DNA of 49,225 nucleotides from Cloacimonetes bacterium UBA3900 (GTDB taxonomy: Bacteria > Cloacimonadota > Cloacimonadia > Cloacimonadales > Cloacimonadaceae), in contig DGFM01000046.1 in the NCBI GenBank assembly GCA_002391675.1, positions 1-49,225 of the forward strand, in the 5' to 3' direction. How positions within the stretch are numbered: the stretch's first letter is position 1; the number at the start of each line of letters is the position of its first letter. Positions 8,999 through 16,821 of the stretch are shown one piece after another. Both the position numbers and the translations under genes were made by a program. The notes below the pieces were generated by a model. It was not told the DNA's origin. It saw only the letters and a program-made list of their open reading frames with translations, and did no database searches.

Positions 8999-11900
8999 TT
9001 AGAAGTTGAATGAGACGCCAAAAGTGACGCCGCGATGGTTGTTAACCATGCCGGGGTTTCGGATTGCTTTGTGGTATACGAAGTCCACTTCGGGATAGGT
9101 GTATCCCACCATTGTATCTGATATGTCTTCACCGGTTTCGTATGGGGAGCCGGTCTTGGGGTAAACGCTGAGGATGTTCTTGGTCTTAAACAGGTTTTCC
9201 ACTTCCATAAAGACTCTGATGCTCATGTCTTTTGGTAAGGCAAAACCTTTGGTGAGACGCAAGTTTGCCTGGTTTGTCCAGCCCTTGCGTTTGGAGTTTG
9301 TATCCAACATACTGCCCTCTTCAGCCTGAGGTGTGTAGGGCGCACCGGAAGCGAAGTTCCAGTTGATATTGGCACTGAAGTCATCAAAGGGGAGGATGTA
9401 GTCTGTGAAGGGTATAAAGAACTCTTCGTTTCTGCCGATGCGGAAGGTGAAGCTGGTGTTGAGGTTGTGTCTCACGTCCCAATCCAGAGGGAATTCACGC
9501 AGGTTGGTCATCTCGTCTTGGATGACGGTGCTGGAGTTGTTTCCTTGGGCCCAGGCCAGCGAGTAGGCGACAGTCCAGGTGTTGAAGTTTGAGAGTATCT
9601 TCTCGAGCTGGATATCGATTCCGCGTGCAGAACCGTAGTCTTCACTGATGAATTTGTACCAGAAGATCTGTTCTTCACCCTCTTTTGCTTCCTTCCTGGT
9701 GCTCACATAGTTGTAGAGGTTTTTGTAGTAGGCGGTCATGTCTATGACATAGTCGTCTGACAGCTGGTGTGAGAGGCCCACTTCATAGGTGACTGTGATT
9801 TGGGGTTCCAAGGAGGGGTTGCCCACGGTGATGGCTGTGTCGGAGACGTTGGCATCCTCGGGGGTCTTGCTGGTGAAGATAAATTGCATTTGGGGCAGCT
9901 GGTTTTGGTAGTTGTAGGCAAAACGCAGCACGTCTCTGTCGGTAATGGGGTGAGAGACGCCCAAACGGGGTGAGATCATGGCTTGGAAGCGGTCACCCTT
10001 GTCAAATTCGACGGTGCGATACTTGCCGCTGTCTTCCAAGACTTTATACTTGTTTCCCAGATACCAGAAGTCAAAACGCAAGCCTGCGTTTACGATCATG
10101 CCTTTCCATTCCATCTTGTCTTGGAGGTAGTAAGCAAACTGCCAGGGATTGGCCTGATAGCCATCACGCTTTCCAGAAGCTTCCTGGGCGGCGCGATAAT
10201 AGTCTTCCGGTTTGTAGATGGGGATCATGGTGTTGTTGTCGTCATTGAAGTCGATATAGATGTCATAGAGTGCGTCAGGGACGTTGGTGACATCTTTTCT
10301 CATGGAGGGATTGCCGTCAGCATCCAGGATGGGGTTGCCATCTGCATCCAGATCGGGCACGATCACGATGTTGGGGGTGAAGCCGGCCAGGTCTGCAGGG
10401 CTGAATACACGCTGCAAGCTCTGTTGGAAGCGGTCTTCATAGATGGTGAGGAAGCTCTGGAGCTGGTTCTTTTTGATGTTGTGGCTGATCACTTCAAAAC
10501 CTGTCTTTGCCAGGTGAATGTCGTTGATCTGATATTCAAAGTCAGCACGCACGTTGGTTTGCGAGCTCACGTCGTCCACAAAGTTGTCGTAGATGCTGCC
10601 GGGAGCCACGAAGCCTGACACGGCTCTGGGGTCTTCCACACCGGAGATGCGGTAGGTCCAGAAGTGGGCAGGCAGGAAACCATCGTCATACACACCATCG
10701 CCGTCTTCGTCGATGCTGGCAAAGCCATAGTCGCCGTTGAGGACGTCGTACACGTAGTTTTCGGCGATGATGGGCTTGCGAAACAGGTAGTCGTCCCTGC
10801 TGATGCCACGTGGGCTGGTGTTGCTGGTTTTGCGGTAGAAGCTGGCTTTGAGCTTGAGGTTCATGGCGTTGTTGAGCACATGATCGTAGGTGCCGATGTA
10901 TTGGCTTTGGACGATTTCATTGATGTAGATGTGATGCAAAGCATGGCGCCAGCTGTAGGTAAAGCCGTGGTCATAGTTTCTGTCTCCACGCACGGCGAAG
11001 GTCAATTTCTGGGTGGGACTGAAGTCATACTTGGATTTGAGGTTTATGTTGTAGCCGTTGTAGTTACGGTTTCCAAGGTCAATACCCAGGATGCGGGTAC
11101 GATCCTCGTAGGGGTCGTTTCTGGGATAATCATACTCAAGCAGCGGCACACCGTTGAGGATGTATTCATTGTTGGGATCGCTTACCCAATAGTCTTTGAG
11201 GCGTCCATCCAACCACTCGCCGCCACCGTTGAGGTAGAAGGTGAACTTTTCACGCAGATCCTGAGAACCAAAGAATACCACGGGGCCACCGACTGCAAAC
11301 TTGAGCACGTCAGAGTTGCGCCCGCTACCGATGATGTGGTCGGTATTCCACTCCAACTTTCCGCTAAAGAAAGGATCACCGTCTTTGGTGACGATGTTGA
11401 TCACGCCGGATTGTGCGTTTCCATATTCTGCGGGGAAACCACCGGTCATCACTTTCATGTCGCTGATAGCATCGAGGTCGACTCCCAGGGCACTTCCGCC
11501 GTCAACCGGGTCAGAAACGCTCATGCCGTCCACGGTGTAGTTGATTTCGTTGGCACGTCCACCACGGATATGCAGCTCGCCGCCGATGTTGGTCACACCG
11601 GCTTGGAGGGCAACCACGTCTGCGACGTCTGTCACAGCGACGTCTGCCATGTTGCTCATATCCACTTGGATGGCAGTACCCACTCGGTCTTTACCGGCTC
11701 TGTCTTGCTCTGCGGTGACCACCACAGTGCTGAGCTTTACGCCCGTCTTATTCATGACGGGTTGGAGTGATGTGGTCTGGTCCACTTGGATGCGGACATT
11801 GTTTACGGTGTAGCTATCATAGCCAACGAGCGTGAATTTAACTACATAAACTCCCGGCGGGATGTTGATAATAATAGCTGTTCCTTTTGCATTGGTTCTT

Positions 11901-12064
11901 CCGCCGGTCAAGGTACGATTGTTTTGCGTAACTGCGACGTTCACAAATTCGATGGGACGTCCGTTGTTATCACGCACACGGACAGCCAACCGGCCGGTCG
12001 TAGCAGCATTGAGTATCACTATGCTACTCATCAGAATGAGCAGGATCAATGCATATTTTCGCAT
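8999..12064 (-). CDS. TonB-dependent outer-membrane receptor
   Basis: 1021 residues from the ATG preceded by GGGAGG; an in-frame ATG 99 bases upstream gives an unlikely leader before the signal peptide. Signal peptide 1-20, a carboxypeptidase-regulatory-like beta domain at about 22-105, a TonB-box-like STVVVTA at 112-118, a plug at about 125-230 (IRGGRANEINYTVDGMSVSD), then the 22-strand barrel ending in VSFNF with the aromatic last residue expected of outer-membrane barrels. The substrate cannot be read from sequence. Two extracellular-type loops carry calcium-like motifs: DEDGDGVYDDG near 451-461 and LDADGNPILDADGNP near 571-585. First gene of the operon; it takes up or exports something with energy from the TonB-ExbBDD genes that follow. 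Confidence 0.93.
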   Translation of the reverse strand: MRKYALILLILMSSIVILNAATTGRLAVRVRDNNGRPIEFVNVAVTQNNRTLTGGRTNAKGTAIIINIPPGVYVVKFTLVGYDSYTVNNVRIQVDQTTSLQPVMNKTGVKLSTVVVTAEQDRAGKDRVGTAIQVDMSNMADVAVTDVADVVALQAGVTNIGGELHIRGGRANEINYTVDGMSVSDPVDGGSALGVDLDAISDMKVMTGGFPAEYGNAQSGVINIVTKDGDPFFSGKLEWNTDHIIGSGRNSDVLKFAVGGPVVFFGSQDLREKFTFYLNGGGEWLDGRLKDYWVSDPNNEYILNGVPLLEYDYPRNDPYEDRTRILGIDLGNRNYNGYNINLKSKYDFSPTQKLTFAVRGDRNYDHGFTYSWRHALHHIYINEIVQSQYIGTYDHVLNNAMNLKLKASFYRKTSNTSPRGISRDDYLFRKPIIAENYVYDVLNGDYGFASIDEDGDGVYDDGFLPAHFWTYRISGVEDPRAVSGFVAPGSIYDNFVDDVSSQTNVRADFEYQINDIHLAKTGFEVISHNIKKNQLQSFLTIYEDRFQQSLQRVFSPADLAGFTPNIVIVPDLDADGNPILDADGNPSMRKDVTNVPDALYDIYIDFNDDNNTMIPIYKPEDYYRAAQEASGKRDGYQANPWQFAYYLQDKMEWKGMIVNAGLRFDFWYLGNKYKVLEDSGKYRTVEFDKGDRFQAMISPRLGVSHPITDRDVLRFAYNYQNQLPQMQFIFTSKTPEDANVSDTAITVGNPSLEPQITVTYEVGLSHQLSDDYVIDMTAYYKNLYNYVSTRKEAKEGEEQIFWYKFISEDYGSARGIDIQLEKILSNFNTWTVAYSLAWAQGNNSSTVIQDEMTNLREFPLDWDVRHNLNTSFTFRIGRNEEFFIPFTDYILPFDDFSANINWNFASGAPYTPQAEEGSMLDTNSKRKGWTNQANLRLTKGFALPKDMSIRVFMEVENLFKTKNILSVYPKTGSPYETGEDISDTMVGYTYPEVDFVYHKAIRNPGMVNNHRGVTFGVSFNF

Positions 12065-12405
12065 CGATAAACCTCCCTTATTTGTAAGCATTATTCTTAT
12101 CTTCCAATTAGTTATCCACCAAAGTGCAGCAGGCTCGCTGGCGCCCTTTTGTGGTTGTGTCACCTTAATTTGAGTAGTGCAAAAAAGTCAAGTGTTTTCT
12201 TGAGAAACATCCCTTTTCTGAGCGGAAAGCTCCAAGTTTGGCAGGATTACGCCCCTCAAACCCGGCCTTTCCACCCAGAATAAAGTTAACAAATCTAAAC
12301 CGCTGTAAGGTCATGAAGCCAAAATCGTTCCAAATCTCAAACAGGATTTCCTACTCGCATGACAGGAACCTCATTTTGGACACACACAATCACAGCAAAA
12401 CACAG
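12065..12405. other. intergenic region upstream of the TonB operon
   Basis: 341 bases between purM and the receptor gene, both on the minus strand. I see no open gene. On the minus strand there is a -35-like TTGACT (12186-12191) followed 16-17 bases later by a poor -10 (ATTAAG/TTAAGG), which would give a leader of about 90 bases; this promoter is weakly supported. No clear terminator for purM is visible, so read-through into the TonB operon is possible. Confidence 0.4.
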
Positions 12406-13425
12406 CTATGAAATGAAGTGCACCAGGGGGTCGTTGTCTCTGGCGCAGACTATCTCGCCCATCATAAAGCCGCCGGTTTCCTTGATCAGCCGCTCAGACA
12501 GGCTTTCGTCCACGATGGCGATCATTCCCACGCCCAGGTTGAAGGCTTTGCGCATCTCATCATCGCTGATGCCGCCGGAAGCTTGCAGCCACTGGAAGAG
12601 AGGCGGAATCTCGCTGCCGGGGTAGCTCACGTAGGCACAGAGTCCTTCGGGGATGATGCGTTTGAGGTTTCCCGGGATGCCGCCGCCCGTGATATGCGCC
12701 AGGCCATGCAGAGCCTCATCTTCCAGGAAGGGTTTGAGCTCTTGCAGATAGCTTTTGTGGATGCTGAGCAGCGCCTCCGCCACGGTGCATTGAAGCTCGG
12801 GCACATAGGCATCCACAGCCAGGCCCAGCTTGTCAAAGACGATGGCTCTGGCCAGCGAATAGCCGTTGGTATGCAGTCCGGTGGACGGGATGCCGATGAG
12901 CACGTCGTGTTCTCTGACCCTGTTTCCGGGCAGGATGAGGTGACGCTCCACCACTCCCACGATGGTTCCCACCAGGTCAAAATCATCTTTGTGATAGATG
13001 CCGGGCATTTCCGCCATTTCGCCGCCGATGAGGGCGCAGTCGTTTTCGATACAGGCCTGCGTCATTCCCTTGATGATCTGGTACACGATTTCCCTGTCCA
13101 TCTTGGCCAGGCCTATGTAATCCAGAAAGAAGAGCGGATGTGCGCCTTGCACCAGGATGTCGTTGACGCAGTGGTTTACCAAATCCTGGCCCACGGTGTC
13201 GTAGATGCCGGCTTTGATGGCTACCAGCAGCTTTGTGCCCACGCCATCGGTGCTGGATACCAGGACGGGATTCTGATGCCGTTCGAGGTCCAGGGCATAC
13301 AAGCCGCCAAAGCTTCCCAGCTCGCTCAGCACGTTTTTGTTGTAGCTTTTGCGCACTAAGTCTTTGATGTCTTTTACGGCTTGTTCGCCCGCTTCCACGT
13401 TTACGCCGGATTGTTTGTAGTTCAT
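12406..13425 (-). CDS. purM: phosphoribosylformylglycinamidine cyclo-ligase (AIR synthetase)
   Basis: 339 residues, normal for PurM (E. coli about 345). It closes the imidazole ring of AIR in purine synthesis using ATP. The N-terminus MNYKQSGVNVEAGEQAV, the GTKLLVA segment, GGEMAEMPGIY and the C-terminal GGGIPGNLKRIIPEG are all family signatures. I chose the second ATG because it makes an ATGA overlap with the stop of the kinase gene upstream and lies nine bases after AAAGGA; the first ATG is almost on top of that site. Last gene of a long minus-strand operon. purB, a later enzyme of purine synthesis, is elsewhere in the window (46633). Confidence 0.95.
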   Translation of the reverse strand: MNYKQSGVNVEAGEQAVKDIKDLVRKSYNKNVLSELGSFGGLYALDLERHQNPVLVSSTDGVGTKLLVAIKAGIYDTVGQDLVNHCVNDILVQGAHPLFFLDYIGLAKMDREIVYQIIKGMTQACIENDCALIGGEMAEMPGIYHKDDFDLVGTIVGVVERHLILPGNRVREHDVLIGIPSTGLHTNGYSLARAIVFDKLGLAVDAYVPELQCTVAEALLSIHKSYLQELKPFLEDEALHGLAHITGGGIPGNLKRIIPEGLCAYVSYPGSEIPPLFQWLQASGGISDDEMRKAFNLGVGMIAIVDESLSERLIKETGGFMMGEIVCARDNDPLVHFIS

Positions 13426-14315
13426 GATGTCCATTCCTTTAGTTGCTTGATTTTGGCATCAATCGTCTGTTTGTCCAGATTGGCGATGCCGTTGACGCTA
13501 AAGTCTGAAACATTGAGAGCCGCCGTCACGGTTCCTGTGAGGGCGGCGTTGCGGATGTCTTGTTTATCCGGTTTTGGTCTTGAGGCCAGATAGCCCATGA
13601 AGCCGCCGGCGAAGCAATCTCCCGCTCCGGTGGGGTCTACCACATCCTCGATGGGATAGGCGGCCATGAATACCATATAGTCGTCAGAGATGCAGACGCT
13701 GCCATATTCGCCGCGTTTGATCACGATCAGCTTCACGCCCATATCCAGGATATCTTTGCCGGCCTTGAAGATATTGTCACAGCCCGTGTATTGGCAGACT
13801 TCTTCTTCGTTCATAAACACCACATCCATCTTGCCTATCACTTTGCTGAGTGCTTCATGTTCGCCCGTGATCCAATAGTTCATCGTATCGCAGGCCACAC
13901 ATTCGTAGCTTTCCACCTGCTCCAATACCTGCAATTGCAGTGAGGGATGGATGTTACCCAGCAGCAGGTTGCGGCAGTTCCGGTAGGCGGGAGGCAGCGT
14001 GGGATTGAAGTCTGCAAACACATTGAGCTCGGTATTGAGCGTATCCGCCTGGTTCCAATCCTCATATTTCCCACTCCAGCGGAAGGTTTTCCCGCACACG
14101 GTCTCCAAGCCATCGATATTGACTCCGTGTTTCCTGAGCAGTTCTATTCCTGCCGGCGGATAGTCGTCTCCCACCACTCCCACTATGCTTGCCTGATGGA
14201 AGTAAGAGGCAGCGATGGATGCGTAGAAGGCAGAGCCGCCCAGGGCATCTTTGACGCTGCCCGCTTTGGTGCTGATGGAATCCAGGGCCAATGAGCCTAC
14301 GATCACCAGGCTCAT
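13422..14315 (-). CDS. PfkB-family carbohydrate/nucleoside kinase
   Basis: 297 residues. N-terminal GSLALDSI and GGSAFYAS are the substrate-binding start of the ribokinase/PfkB fold; the second PfkB signature DPTGAGDCFAGGFMGYLA is at 227-244, with Asp233 as the catalytic base in GAGD. It phosphorylates a sugar or nucleoside with ATP. Position directly upstream of purM, with a 4-base overlap, makes a nucleoside or ribose substrate attractive, but the sequence alone cannot decide. It also overlaps the upstream small membrane-protein gene by 4 bases (ATGA), so the three are translationally coupled. Confidence 0.88.
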   Translation of the reverse strand: MSLVIVGSLALDSISTKAGSVKDALGGSAFYASIAASYFHQASIVGVVGDDYPPAGIELLRKHGVNIDGLETVCGKTFRWSGKYEDWNQADTLNTELNVFADFNPTLPPAYRNCRNLLLGNIHPSLQLQVLEQVESYECVACDTMNYWITGEHEALSKVIGKMDVVFMNEEEVCQYTGCDNIFKAGKDILDMGVKLIVIKRGEYGSVCISDDYMVFMAAYPIEDVVDPTGAGDCFAGGFMGYLASRPKPDKQDIRNAALTGTVTAALNVSDFSVNGIANLDKQTIDAKIKQLKEWTS

Positions 14316-14569
14316 GGCGTCTCCACCGGTTCCGGAGTTGCCGGAATCACCTGTATGGCATCTGTAGCCGTTGTATCCTGCACGGCTGTGCTGTCTTGAT
14401 ACACTGCGCCGGGGAACAGCCCGCCTTTTTCAGCGGCTTTATTGAGCATACTGATGCCCACGATGATTGCGATCAGGATGATGACCATGATGATCAGCCT
14501 GGGCCAGTTGTTCTGTTTTCTGCGGCGTTGGTCAAAGATTTCACGGATGCGGTTGTTCATATCACTCAT
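14312..14569 (-). CDS. small single-pass membrane protein
   Basis: 85 residues. A basic, Asn/Arg-rich N-terminus (residues 1-22), one transmembrane helix at about 23-41 (LIIMVIILIAIIVGISML), then a Thr/Pro/Ala-rich outer tail ending PATPEPVETP. No family is recognised. It is real rather than a chance frame: it has a GGTG site before the ATG, it overlaps the kinase gene by 4 bases, and it lies 19 bases after the aminotransferase gene. The basic side faces the cytoplasm by the positive-inside rule. Confidence 0.7.
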   Translation of the reverse strand: MSDMNNRIREIFDQRRRKQNNWPRLIIMVIILIAIIVGISMLNKAAEKGGLFPGAVYQDSTAVQDTTATDAIQVIPATPEPVETP

Positions 14570-14588
14570 GTTGTTTCACCTATTTTGT

Positions 14589-15791
14589 TCAGGAGCGGAG
14601 GTCCTCAAGGCATTTGGCAAAGCGTTGAGCGCCTTTTTTCAGGTTTTCCATGCTGTTGGCATAGGAGAATCTCACGGCTGTATCCACTCCGAAGGCTGCA
14701 CCGGAGACCAATGCCACATGGTAGGTTTCCAGCATCAGGCTGCAGAATTCACCGCAATCCTTGATGCCTTTATTGTTGTTTTCAAGATACCAGGATATAT
14801 CCGGGAATACGTAAAATGCGCCTTTGGGCTTGAAGAGTGTGACGTGCGGGATTTTGCTCAGTTCGCCGCAGAGGAAGTTTCTGCGTTCCTGAAATTCCTG
14901 TCTCATCTTCTCGATGGAGTCGTCTTCTTCATTCAATGCCACGACGCTGGCTTTCTGCGTGATGGAGTTGATGCCGGAGGTGGCGTGTGCCTGCACTCTG
15001 CTTGCTGCGCCGATGATATGTGCCGGACCTGCAGCGTATCCCATTCTCCAGCCGGTCATGGCATAGGCCTTGGATACTCCATTGATCACCACGGTGCGCT
15101 CGTACATTTCGGGCAGCACGCTGGCGATGGAAACGTGTTCGGTATCGTCGTACACCAGGCGTTCATAGATCTCGTCTGAGATCACCAGCAGGTTGTATTC
15201 GATGCAAATCTTGGCGATTTCGATCAGCTCTTCTCTATTATAGACGGTTCCCGAGGGGTTGCTGGGTGAATTGAGCAGCAATACTTTGGCGCTGGGGCTT
15301 TCTTCGCAAGCCTTTCTCAGCGCTGCGGGCGTGATCTTGAATTCATTCTCCACGGTGCTGGGAATAACCACCATTTGGGCATTGACCAGCTTCACCTGAT
15401 CCGGATAGCTCACCCAGTAGGGAGAGGGCACCAGCACCTGGTCTCCCACATCACATACCGCCATGAGGACGGTGAGGATGGAAGCTTTGGCGCCTGCCGA
15501 GACCAGTATCTGATTGGGCTTGTATTTGAGGCCGTTTTCACGCTCGAACTTGGCGCAAATCGCCTCGCGCAGCTCGATGATGCCGGGATTGGCCGTATAA
15601 CGTGTGAAGTTGTCGTCCAAAGCTTTATGTGCAGCGTCTTTGATGTAGTCCGGCGTATTGAAATCCGGCTCTCCCACACCAAAGTTTACCACATCAATAC
15701 CGGCAGCCATCATTTCCTTGGCCCGGGTACTGATCGCAAGGGTGGCTGAAGGTTTCACCACCAGAATCCTGTTTGCAAGTTTGATTGCCAT
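14589..15791 (-). CDS. class I pyridoxal-phosphate aminotransferase (aspartate aminotransferase type)
   Basis: 400 residues. Transfers an amino group between an amino acid and a 2-oxo acid using PLP. Seen motifs: FGVGEPDFNTP near 37-47, SAGAKASI near 98-105 (phosphate binding), NSPSNPSGT at 174-182, DEIYERL around 206-212, and the Schiff-base lysine Lys241 in GVSKAYAMTGWRMGY. These match the aspartate aminotransferase Ib subgroup common in thermophiles and many anaerobes. AAGGAG precedes the ATG. It follows pta by 34 bases. Likely supplies or degrades aspartate/glutamate in an amino-acid fermenter; exact specificity is inferred. Confidence 0.92.
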   Translation of the reverse strand: MAIKLANRILVVKPSATLAISTRAKEMMAAGIDVVNFGVGEPDFNTPDYIKDAAHKALDDNFTRYTANPGIIELREAICAKFERENGLKYKPNQILVSAGAKASILTVLMAVCDVGDQVLVPSPYWVSYPDQVKLVNAQMVVIPSTVENEFKITPAALRKACEESPSAKVLLLNSPSNPSGTVYNREELIEIAKICIEYNLLVISDEIYERLVYDDTEHVSIASVLPEMYERTVVINGVSKAYAMTGWRMGYAAGPAHIIGAASRVQAHATSGINSITQKASVVALNEEDDSIEKMRQEFQERRNFLCGELSKIPHVTLFKPKGAFYVFPDISWYLENNNKGIKDCGEFCSLMLETYHVALVSGAAFGVDTAVRFSYANSMENLKKGAQRFAKCLEDLRS

Positions 15792-15825
15792 TTTAGCTAA
15801 TCTCCTTATCTATCTTTTTTTAATT

Positions 15826-16821
15826 TTATTTCATCAGTAAGACCAGCAGAGCGGTATTGACGATCACGTCGGTAGTGCAACCGCGGGAAAGATCGCAGAC
15901 CGGCTTGGCCAAACCTTGGATCAGCGGCCCGATAGCCTCTGCACCGGCCATTCTCTGCGTGAGTTTATAGCCTATATTACCGCTTTGAAGGTCGGGGAAG
16001 ACGAGCACGTTTGCATCGCCTTTCAGGGGGCTGTCCGGCGCCTTTGATGCAGCCACGCTCGGCACAATGGCGCTATCCAATTGCAGCTCTCCATCATACA
16101 GGAAGTCTGCCTTCCTCTCTTTGAGGATGTCTTTTGCTTCCAAAACTTTATCCACCAGCTCGTGCTTGGCGCTTCCATGCGTGGAAAAGGAAAGCAGCGC
16201 CACTCTCGGCTCTTCATTGAGGATAGCCTTATGCGTCGCAGCGGTGCTGATGGCGATATCTGCCAGCTGTTCAGCGGTGGGGTCCGGCACCACGGCGCAA
16301 TCTGCAAAGCTGAAGAAGCCCGTCTTGCCTTTATAATTAGGGATCACCATGATGAAGGTGCTGGAAACCGTGTTCAATCCCGCTTTCACGCCGATAACCT
16401 GCAAAGCGGCTCTCAGCACGTCGCCCGTGGTATTCACCGCACCGGCGATCATGGCATCAGCGAGGCCAAATTGCACCAACAGTGCGCCAAAAAAGAGCTC
16501 ATTCCGCACCGTCGTGGCCGCAGTTTCTTGGCATACGCCTTTTTTCTTGCGTTTCTCATAGTAGAAATCTGCAAATTCGTCTATGCGTGGATGGTCTGCG
16601 GGTTTGAGTATCTGCAGCTTTTCCACCTCAAATTCGGGATTCAACTTGCCCAGATCAGCTTTCACCGTCTCAGGTTCGCCGATCAGGATGATCCTGGCTA
16701 TTTTCTCGTCTGTCAATTGCATTGCAGCCTTCAGCACCCTTTCGTCTCCGCTTTCCGGAAACACGATGCTGCCATTCGCTGCGATGGCTCGTTGCTTCAG
16801 GTCGTTTAAGAAGTCTTTCAT
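15826..16821 (-). CDS. pta: phosphate acetyltransferase
   Basis: 331 residues, the length of the short form without the N-terminal DRTGG domains. It interconverts acetyl-CoA and acetyl phosphate, the step before ATP formation by acetate kinase. Family marks: IVFPESGDERVLKAA near 18-33, AGAVNTTGDVLRAAL near 122-137, and the C-terminal signature LVFPDLQSGNIGYKL with AEAIGPLIQGLAKP. It overlaps glyS by 4 bases (ATGA). No acetate kinase gene is in the window. Confidence 0.94.
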   Translation of the reverse strand: MKDFLNDLKQRAIAANGSIVFPESGDERVLKAAMQLTDEKIARIILIGEPETVKADLGKLNPEFEVEKLQILKPADHPRIDEFADFYYEKRKKKGVCQETAATTVRNELFFGALLVQFGLADAMIAGAVNTTGDVLRAALQVIGVKAGLNTVSSTFIMVIPNYKGKTGFFSFADCAVVPDPTAEQLADIAISTAATHKAILNEEPRVALLSFSTHGSAKHELVDKVLEAKDILKERKADFLYDGELQLDSAIVPSVAASKAPDSPLKGDANVLVFPDLQSGNIGYKLTQRMAGAEAIGPLIQGLAKPVCDLSRGCTTDVIVNTALLVLLMK

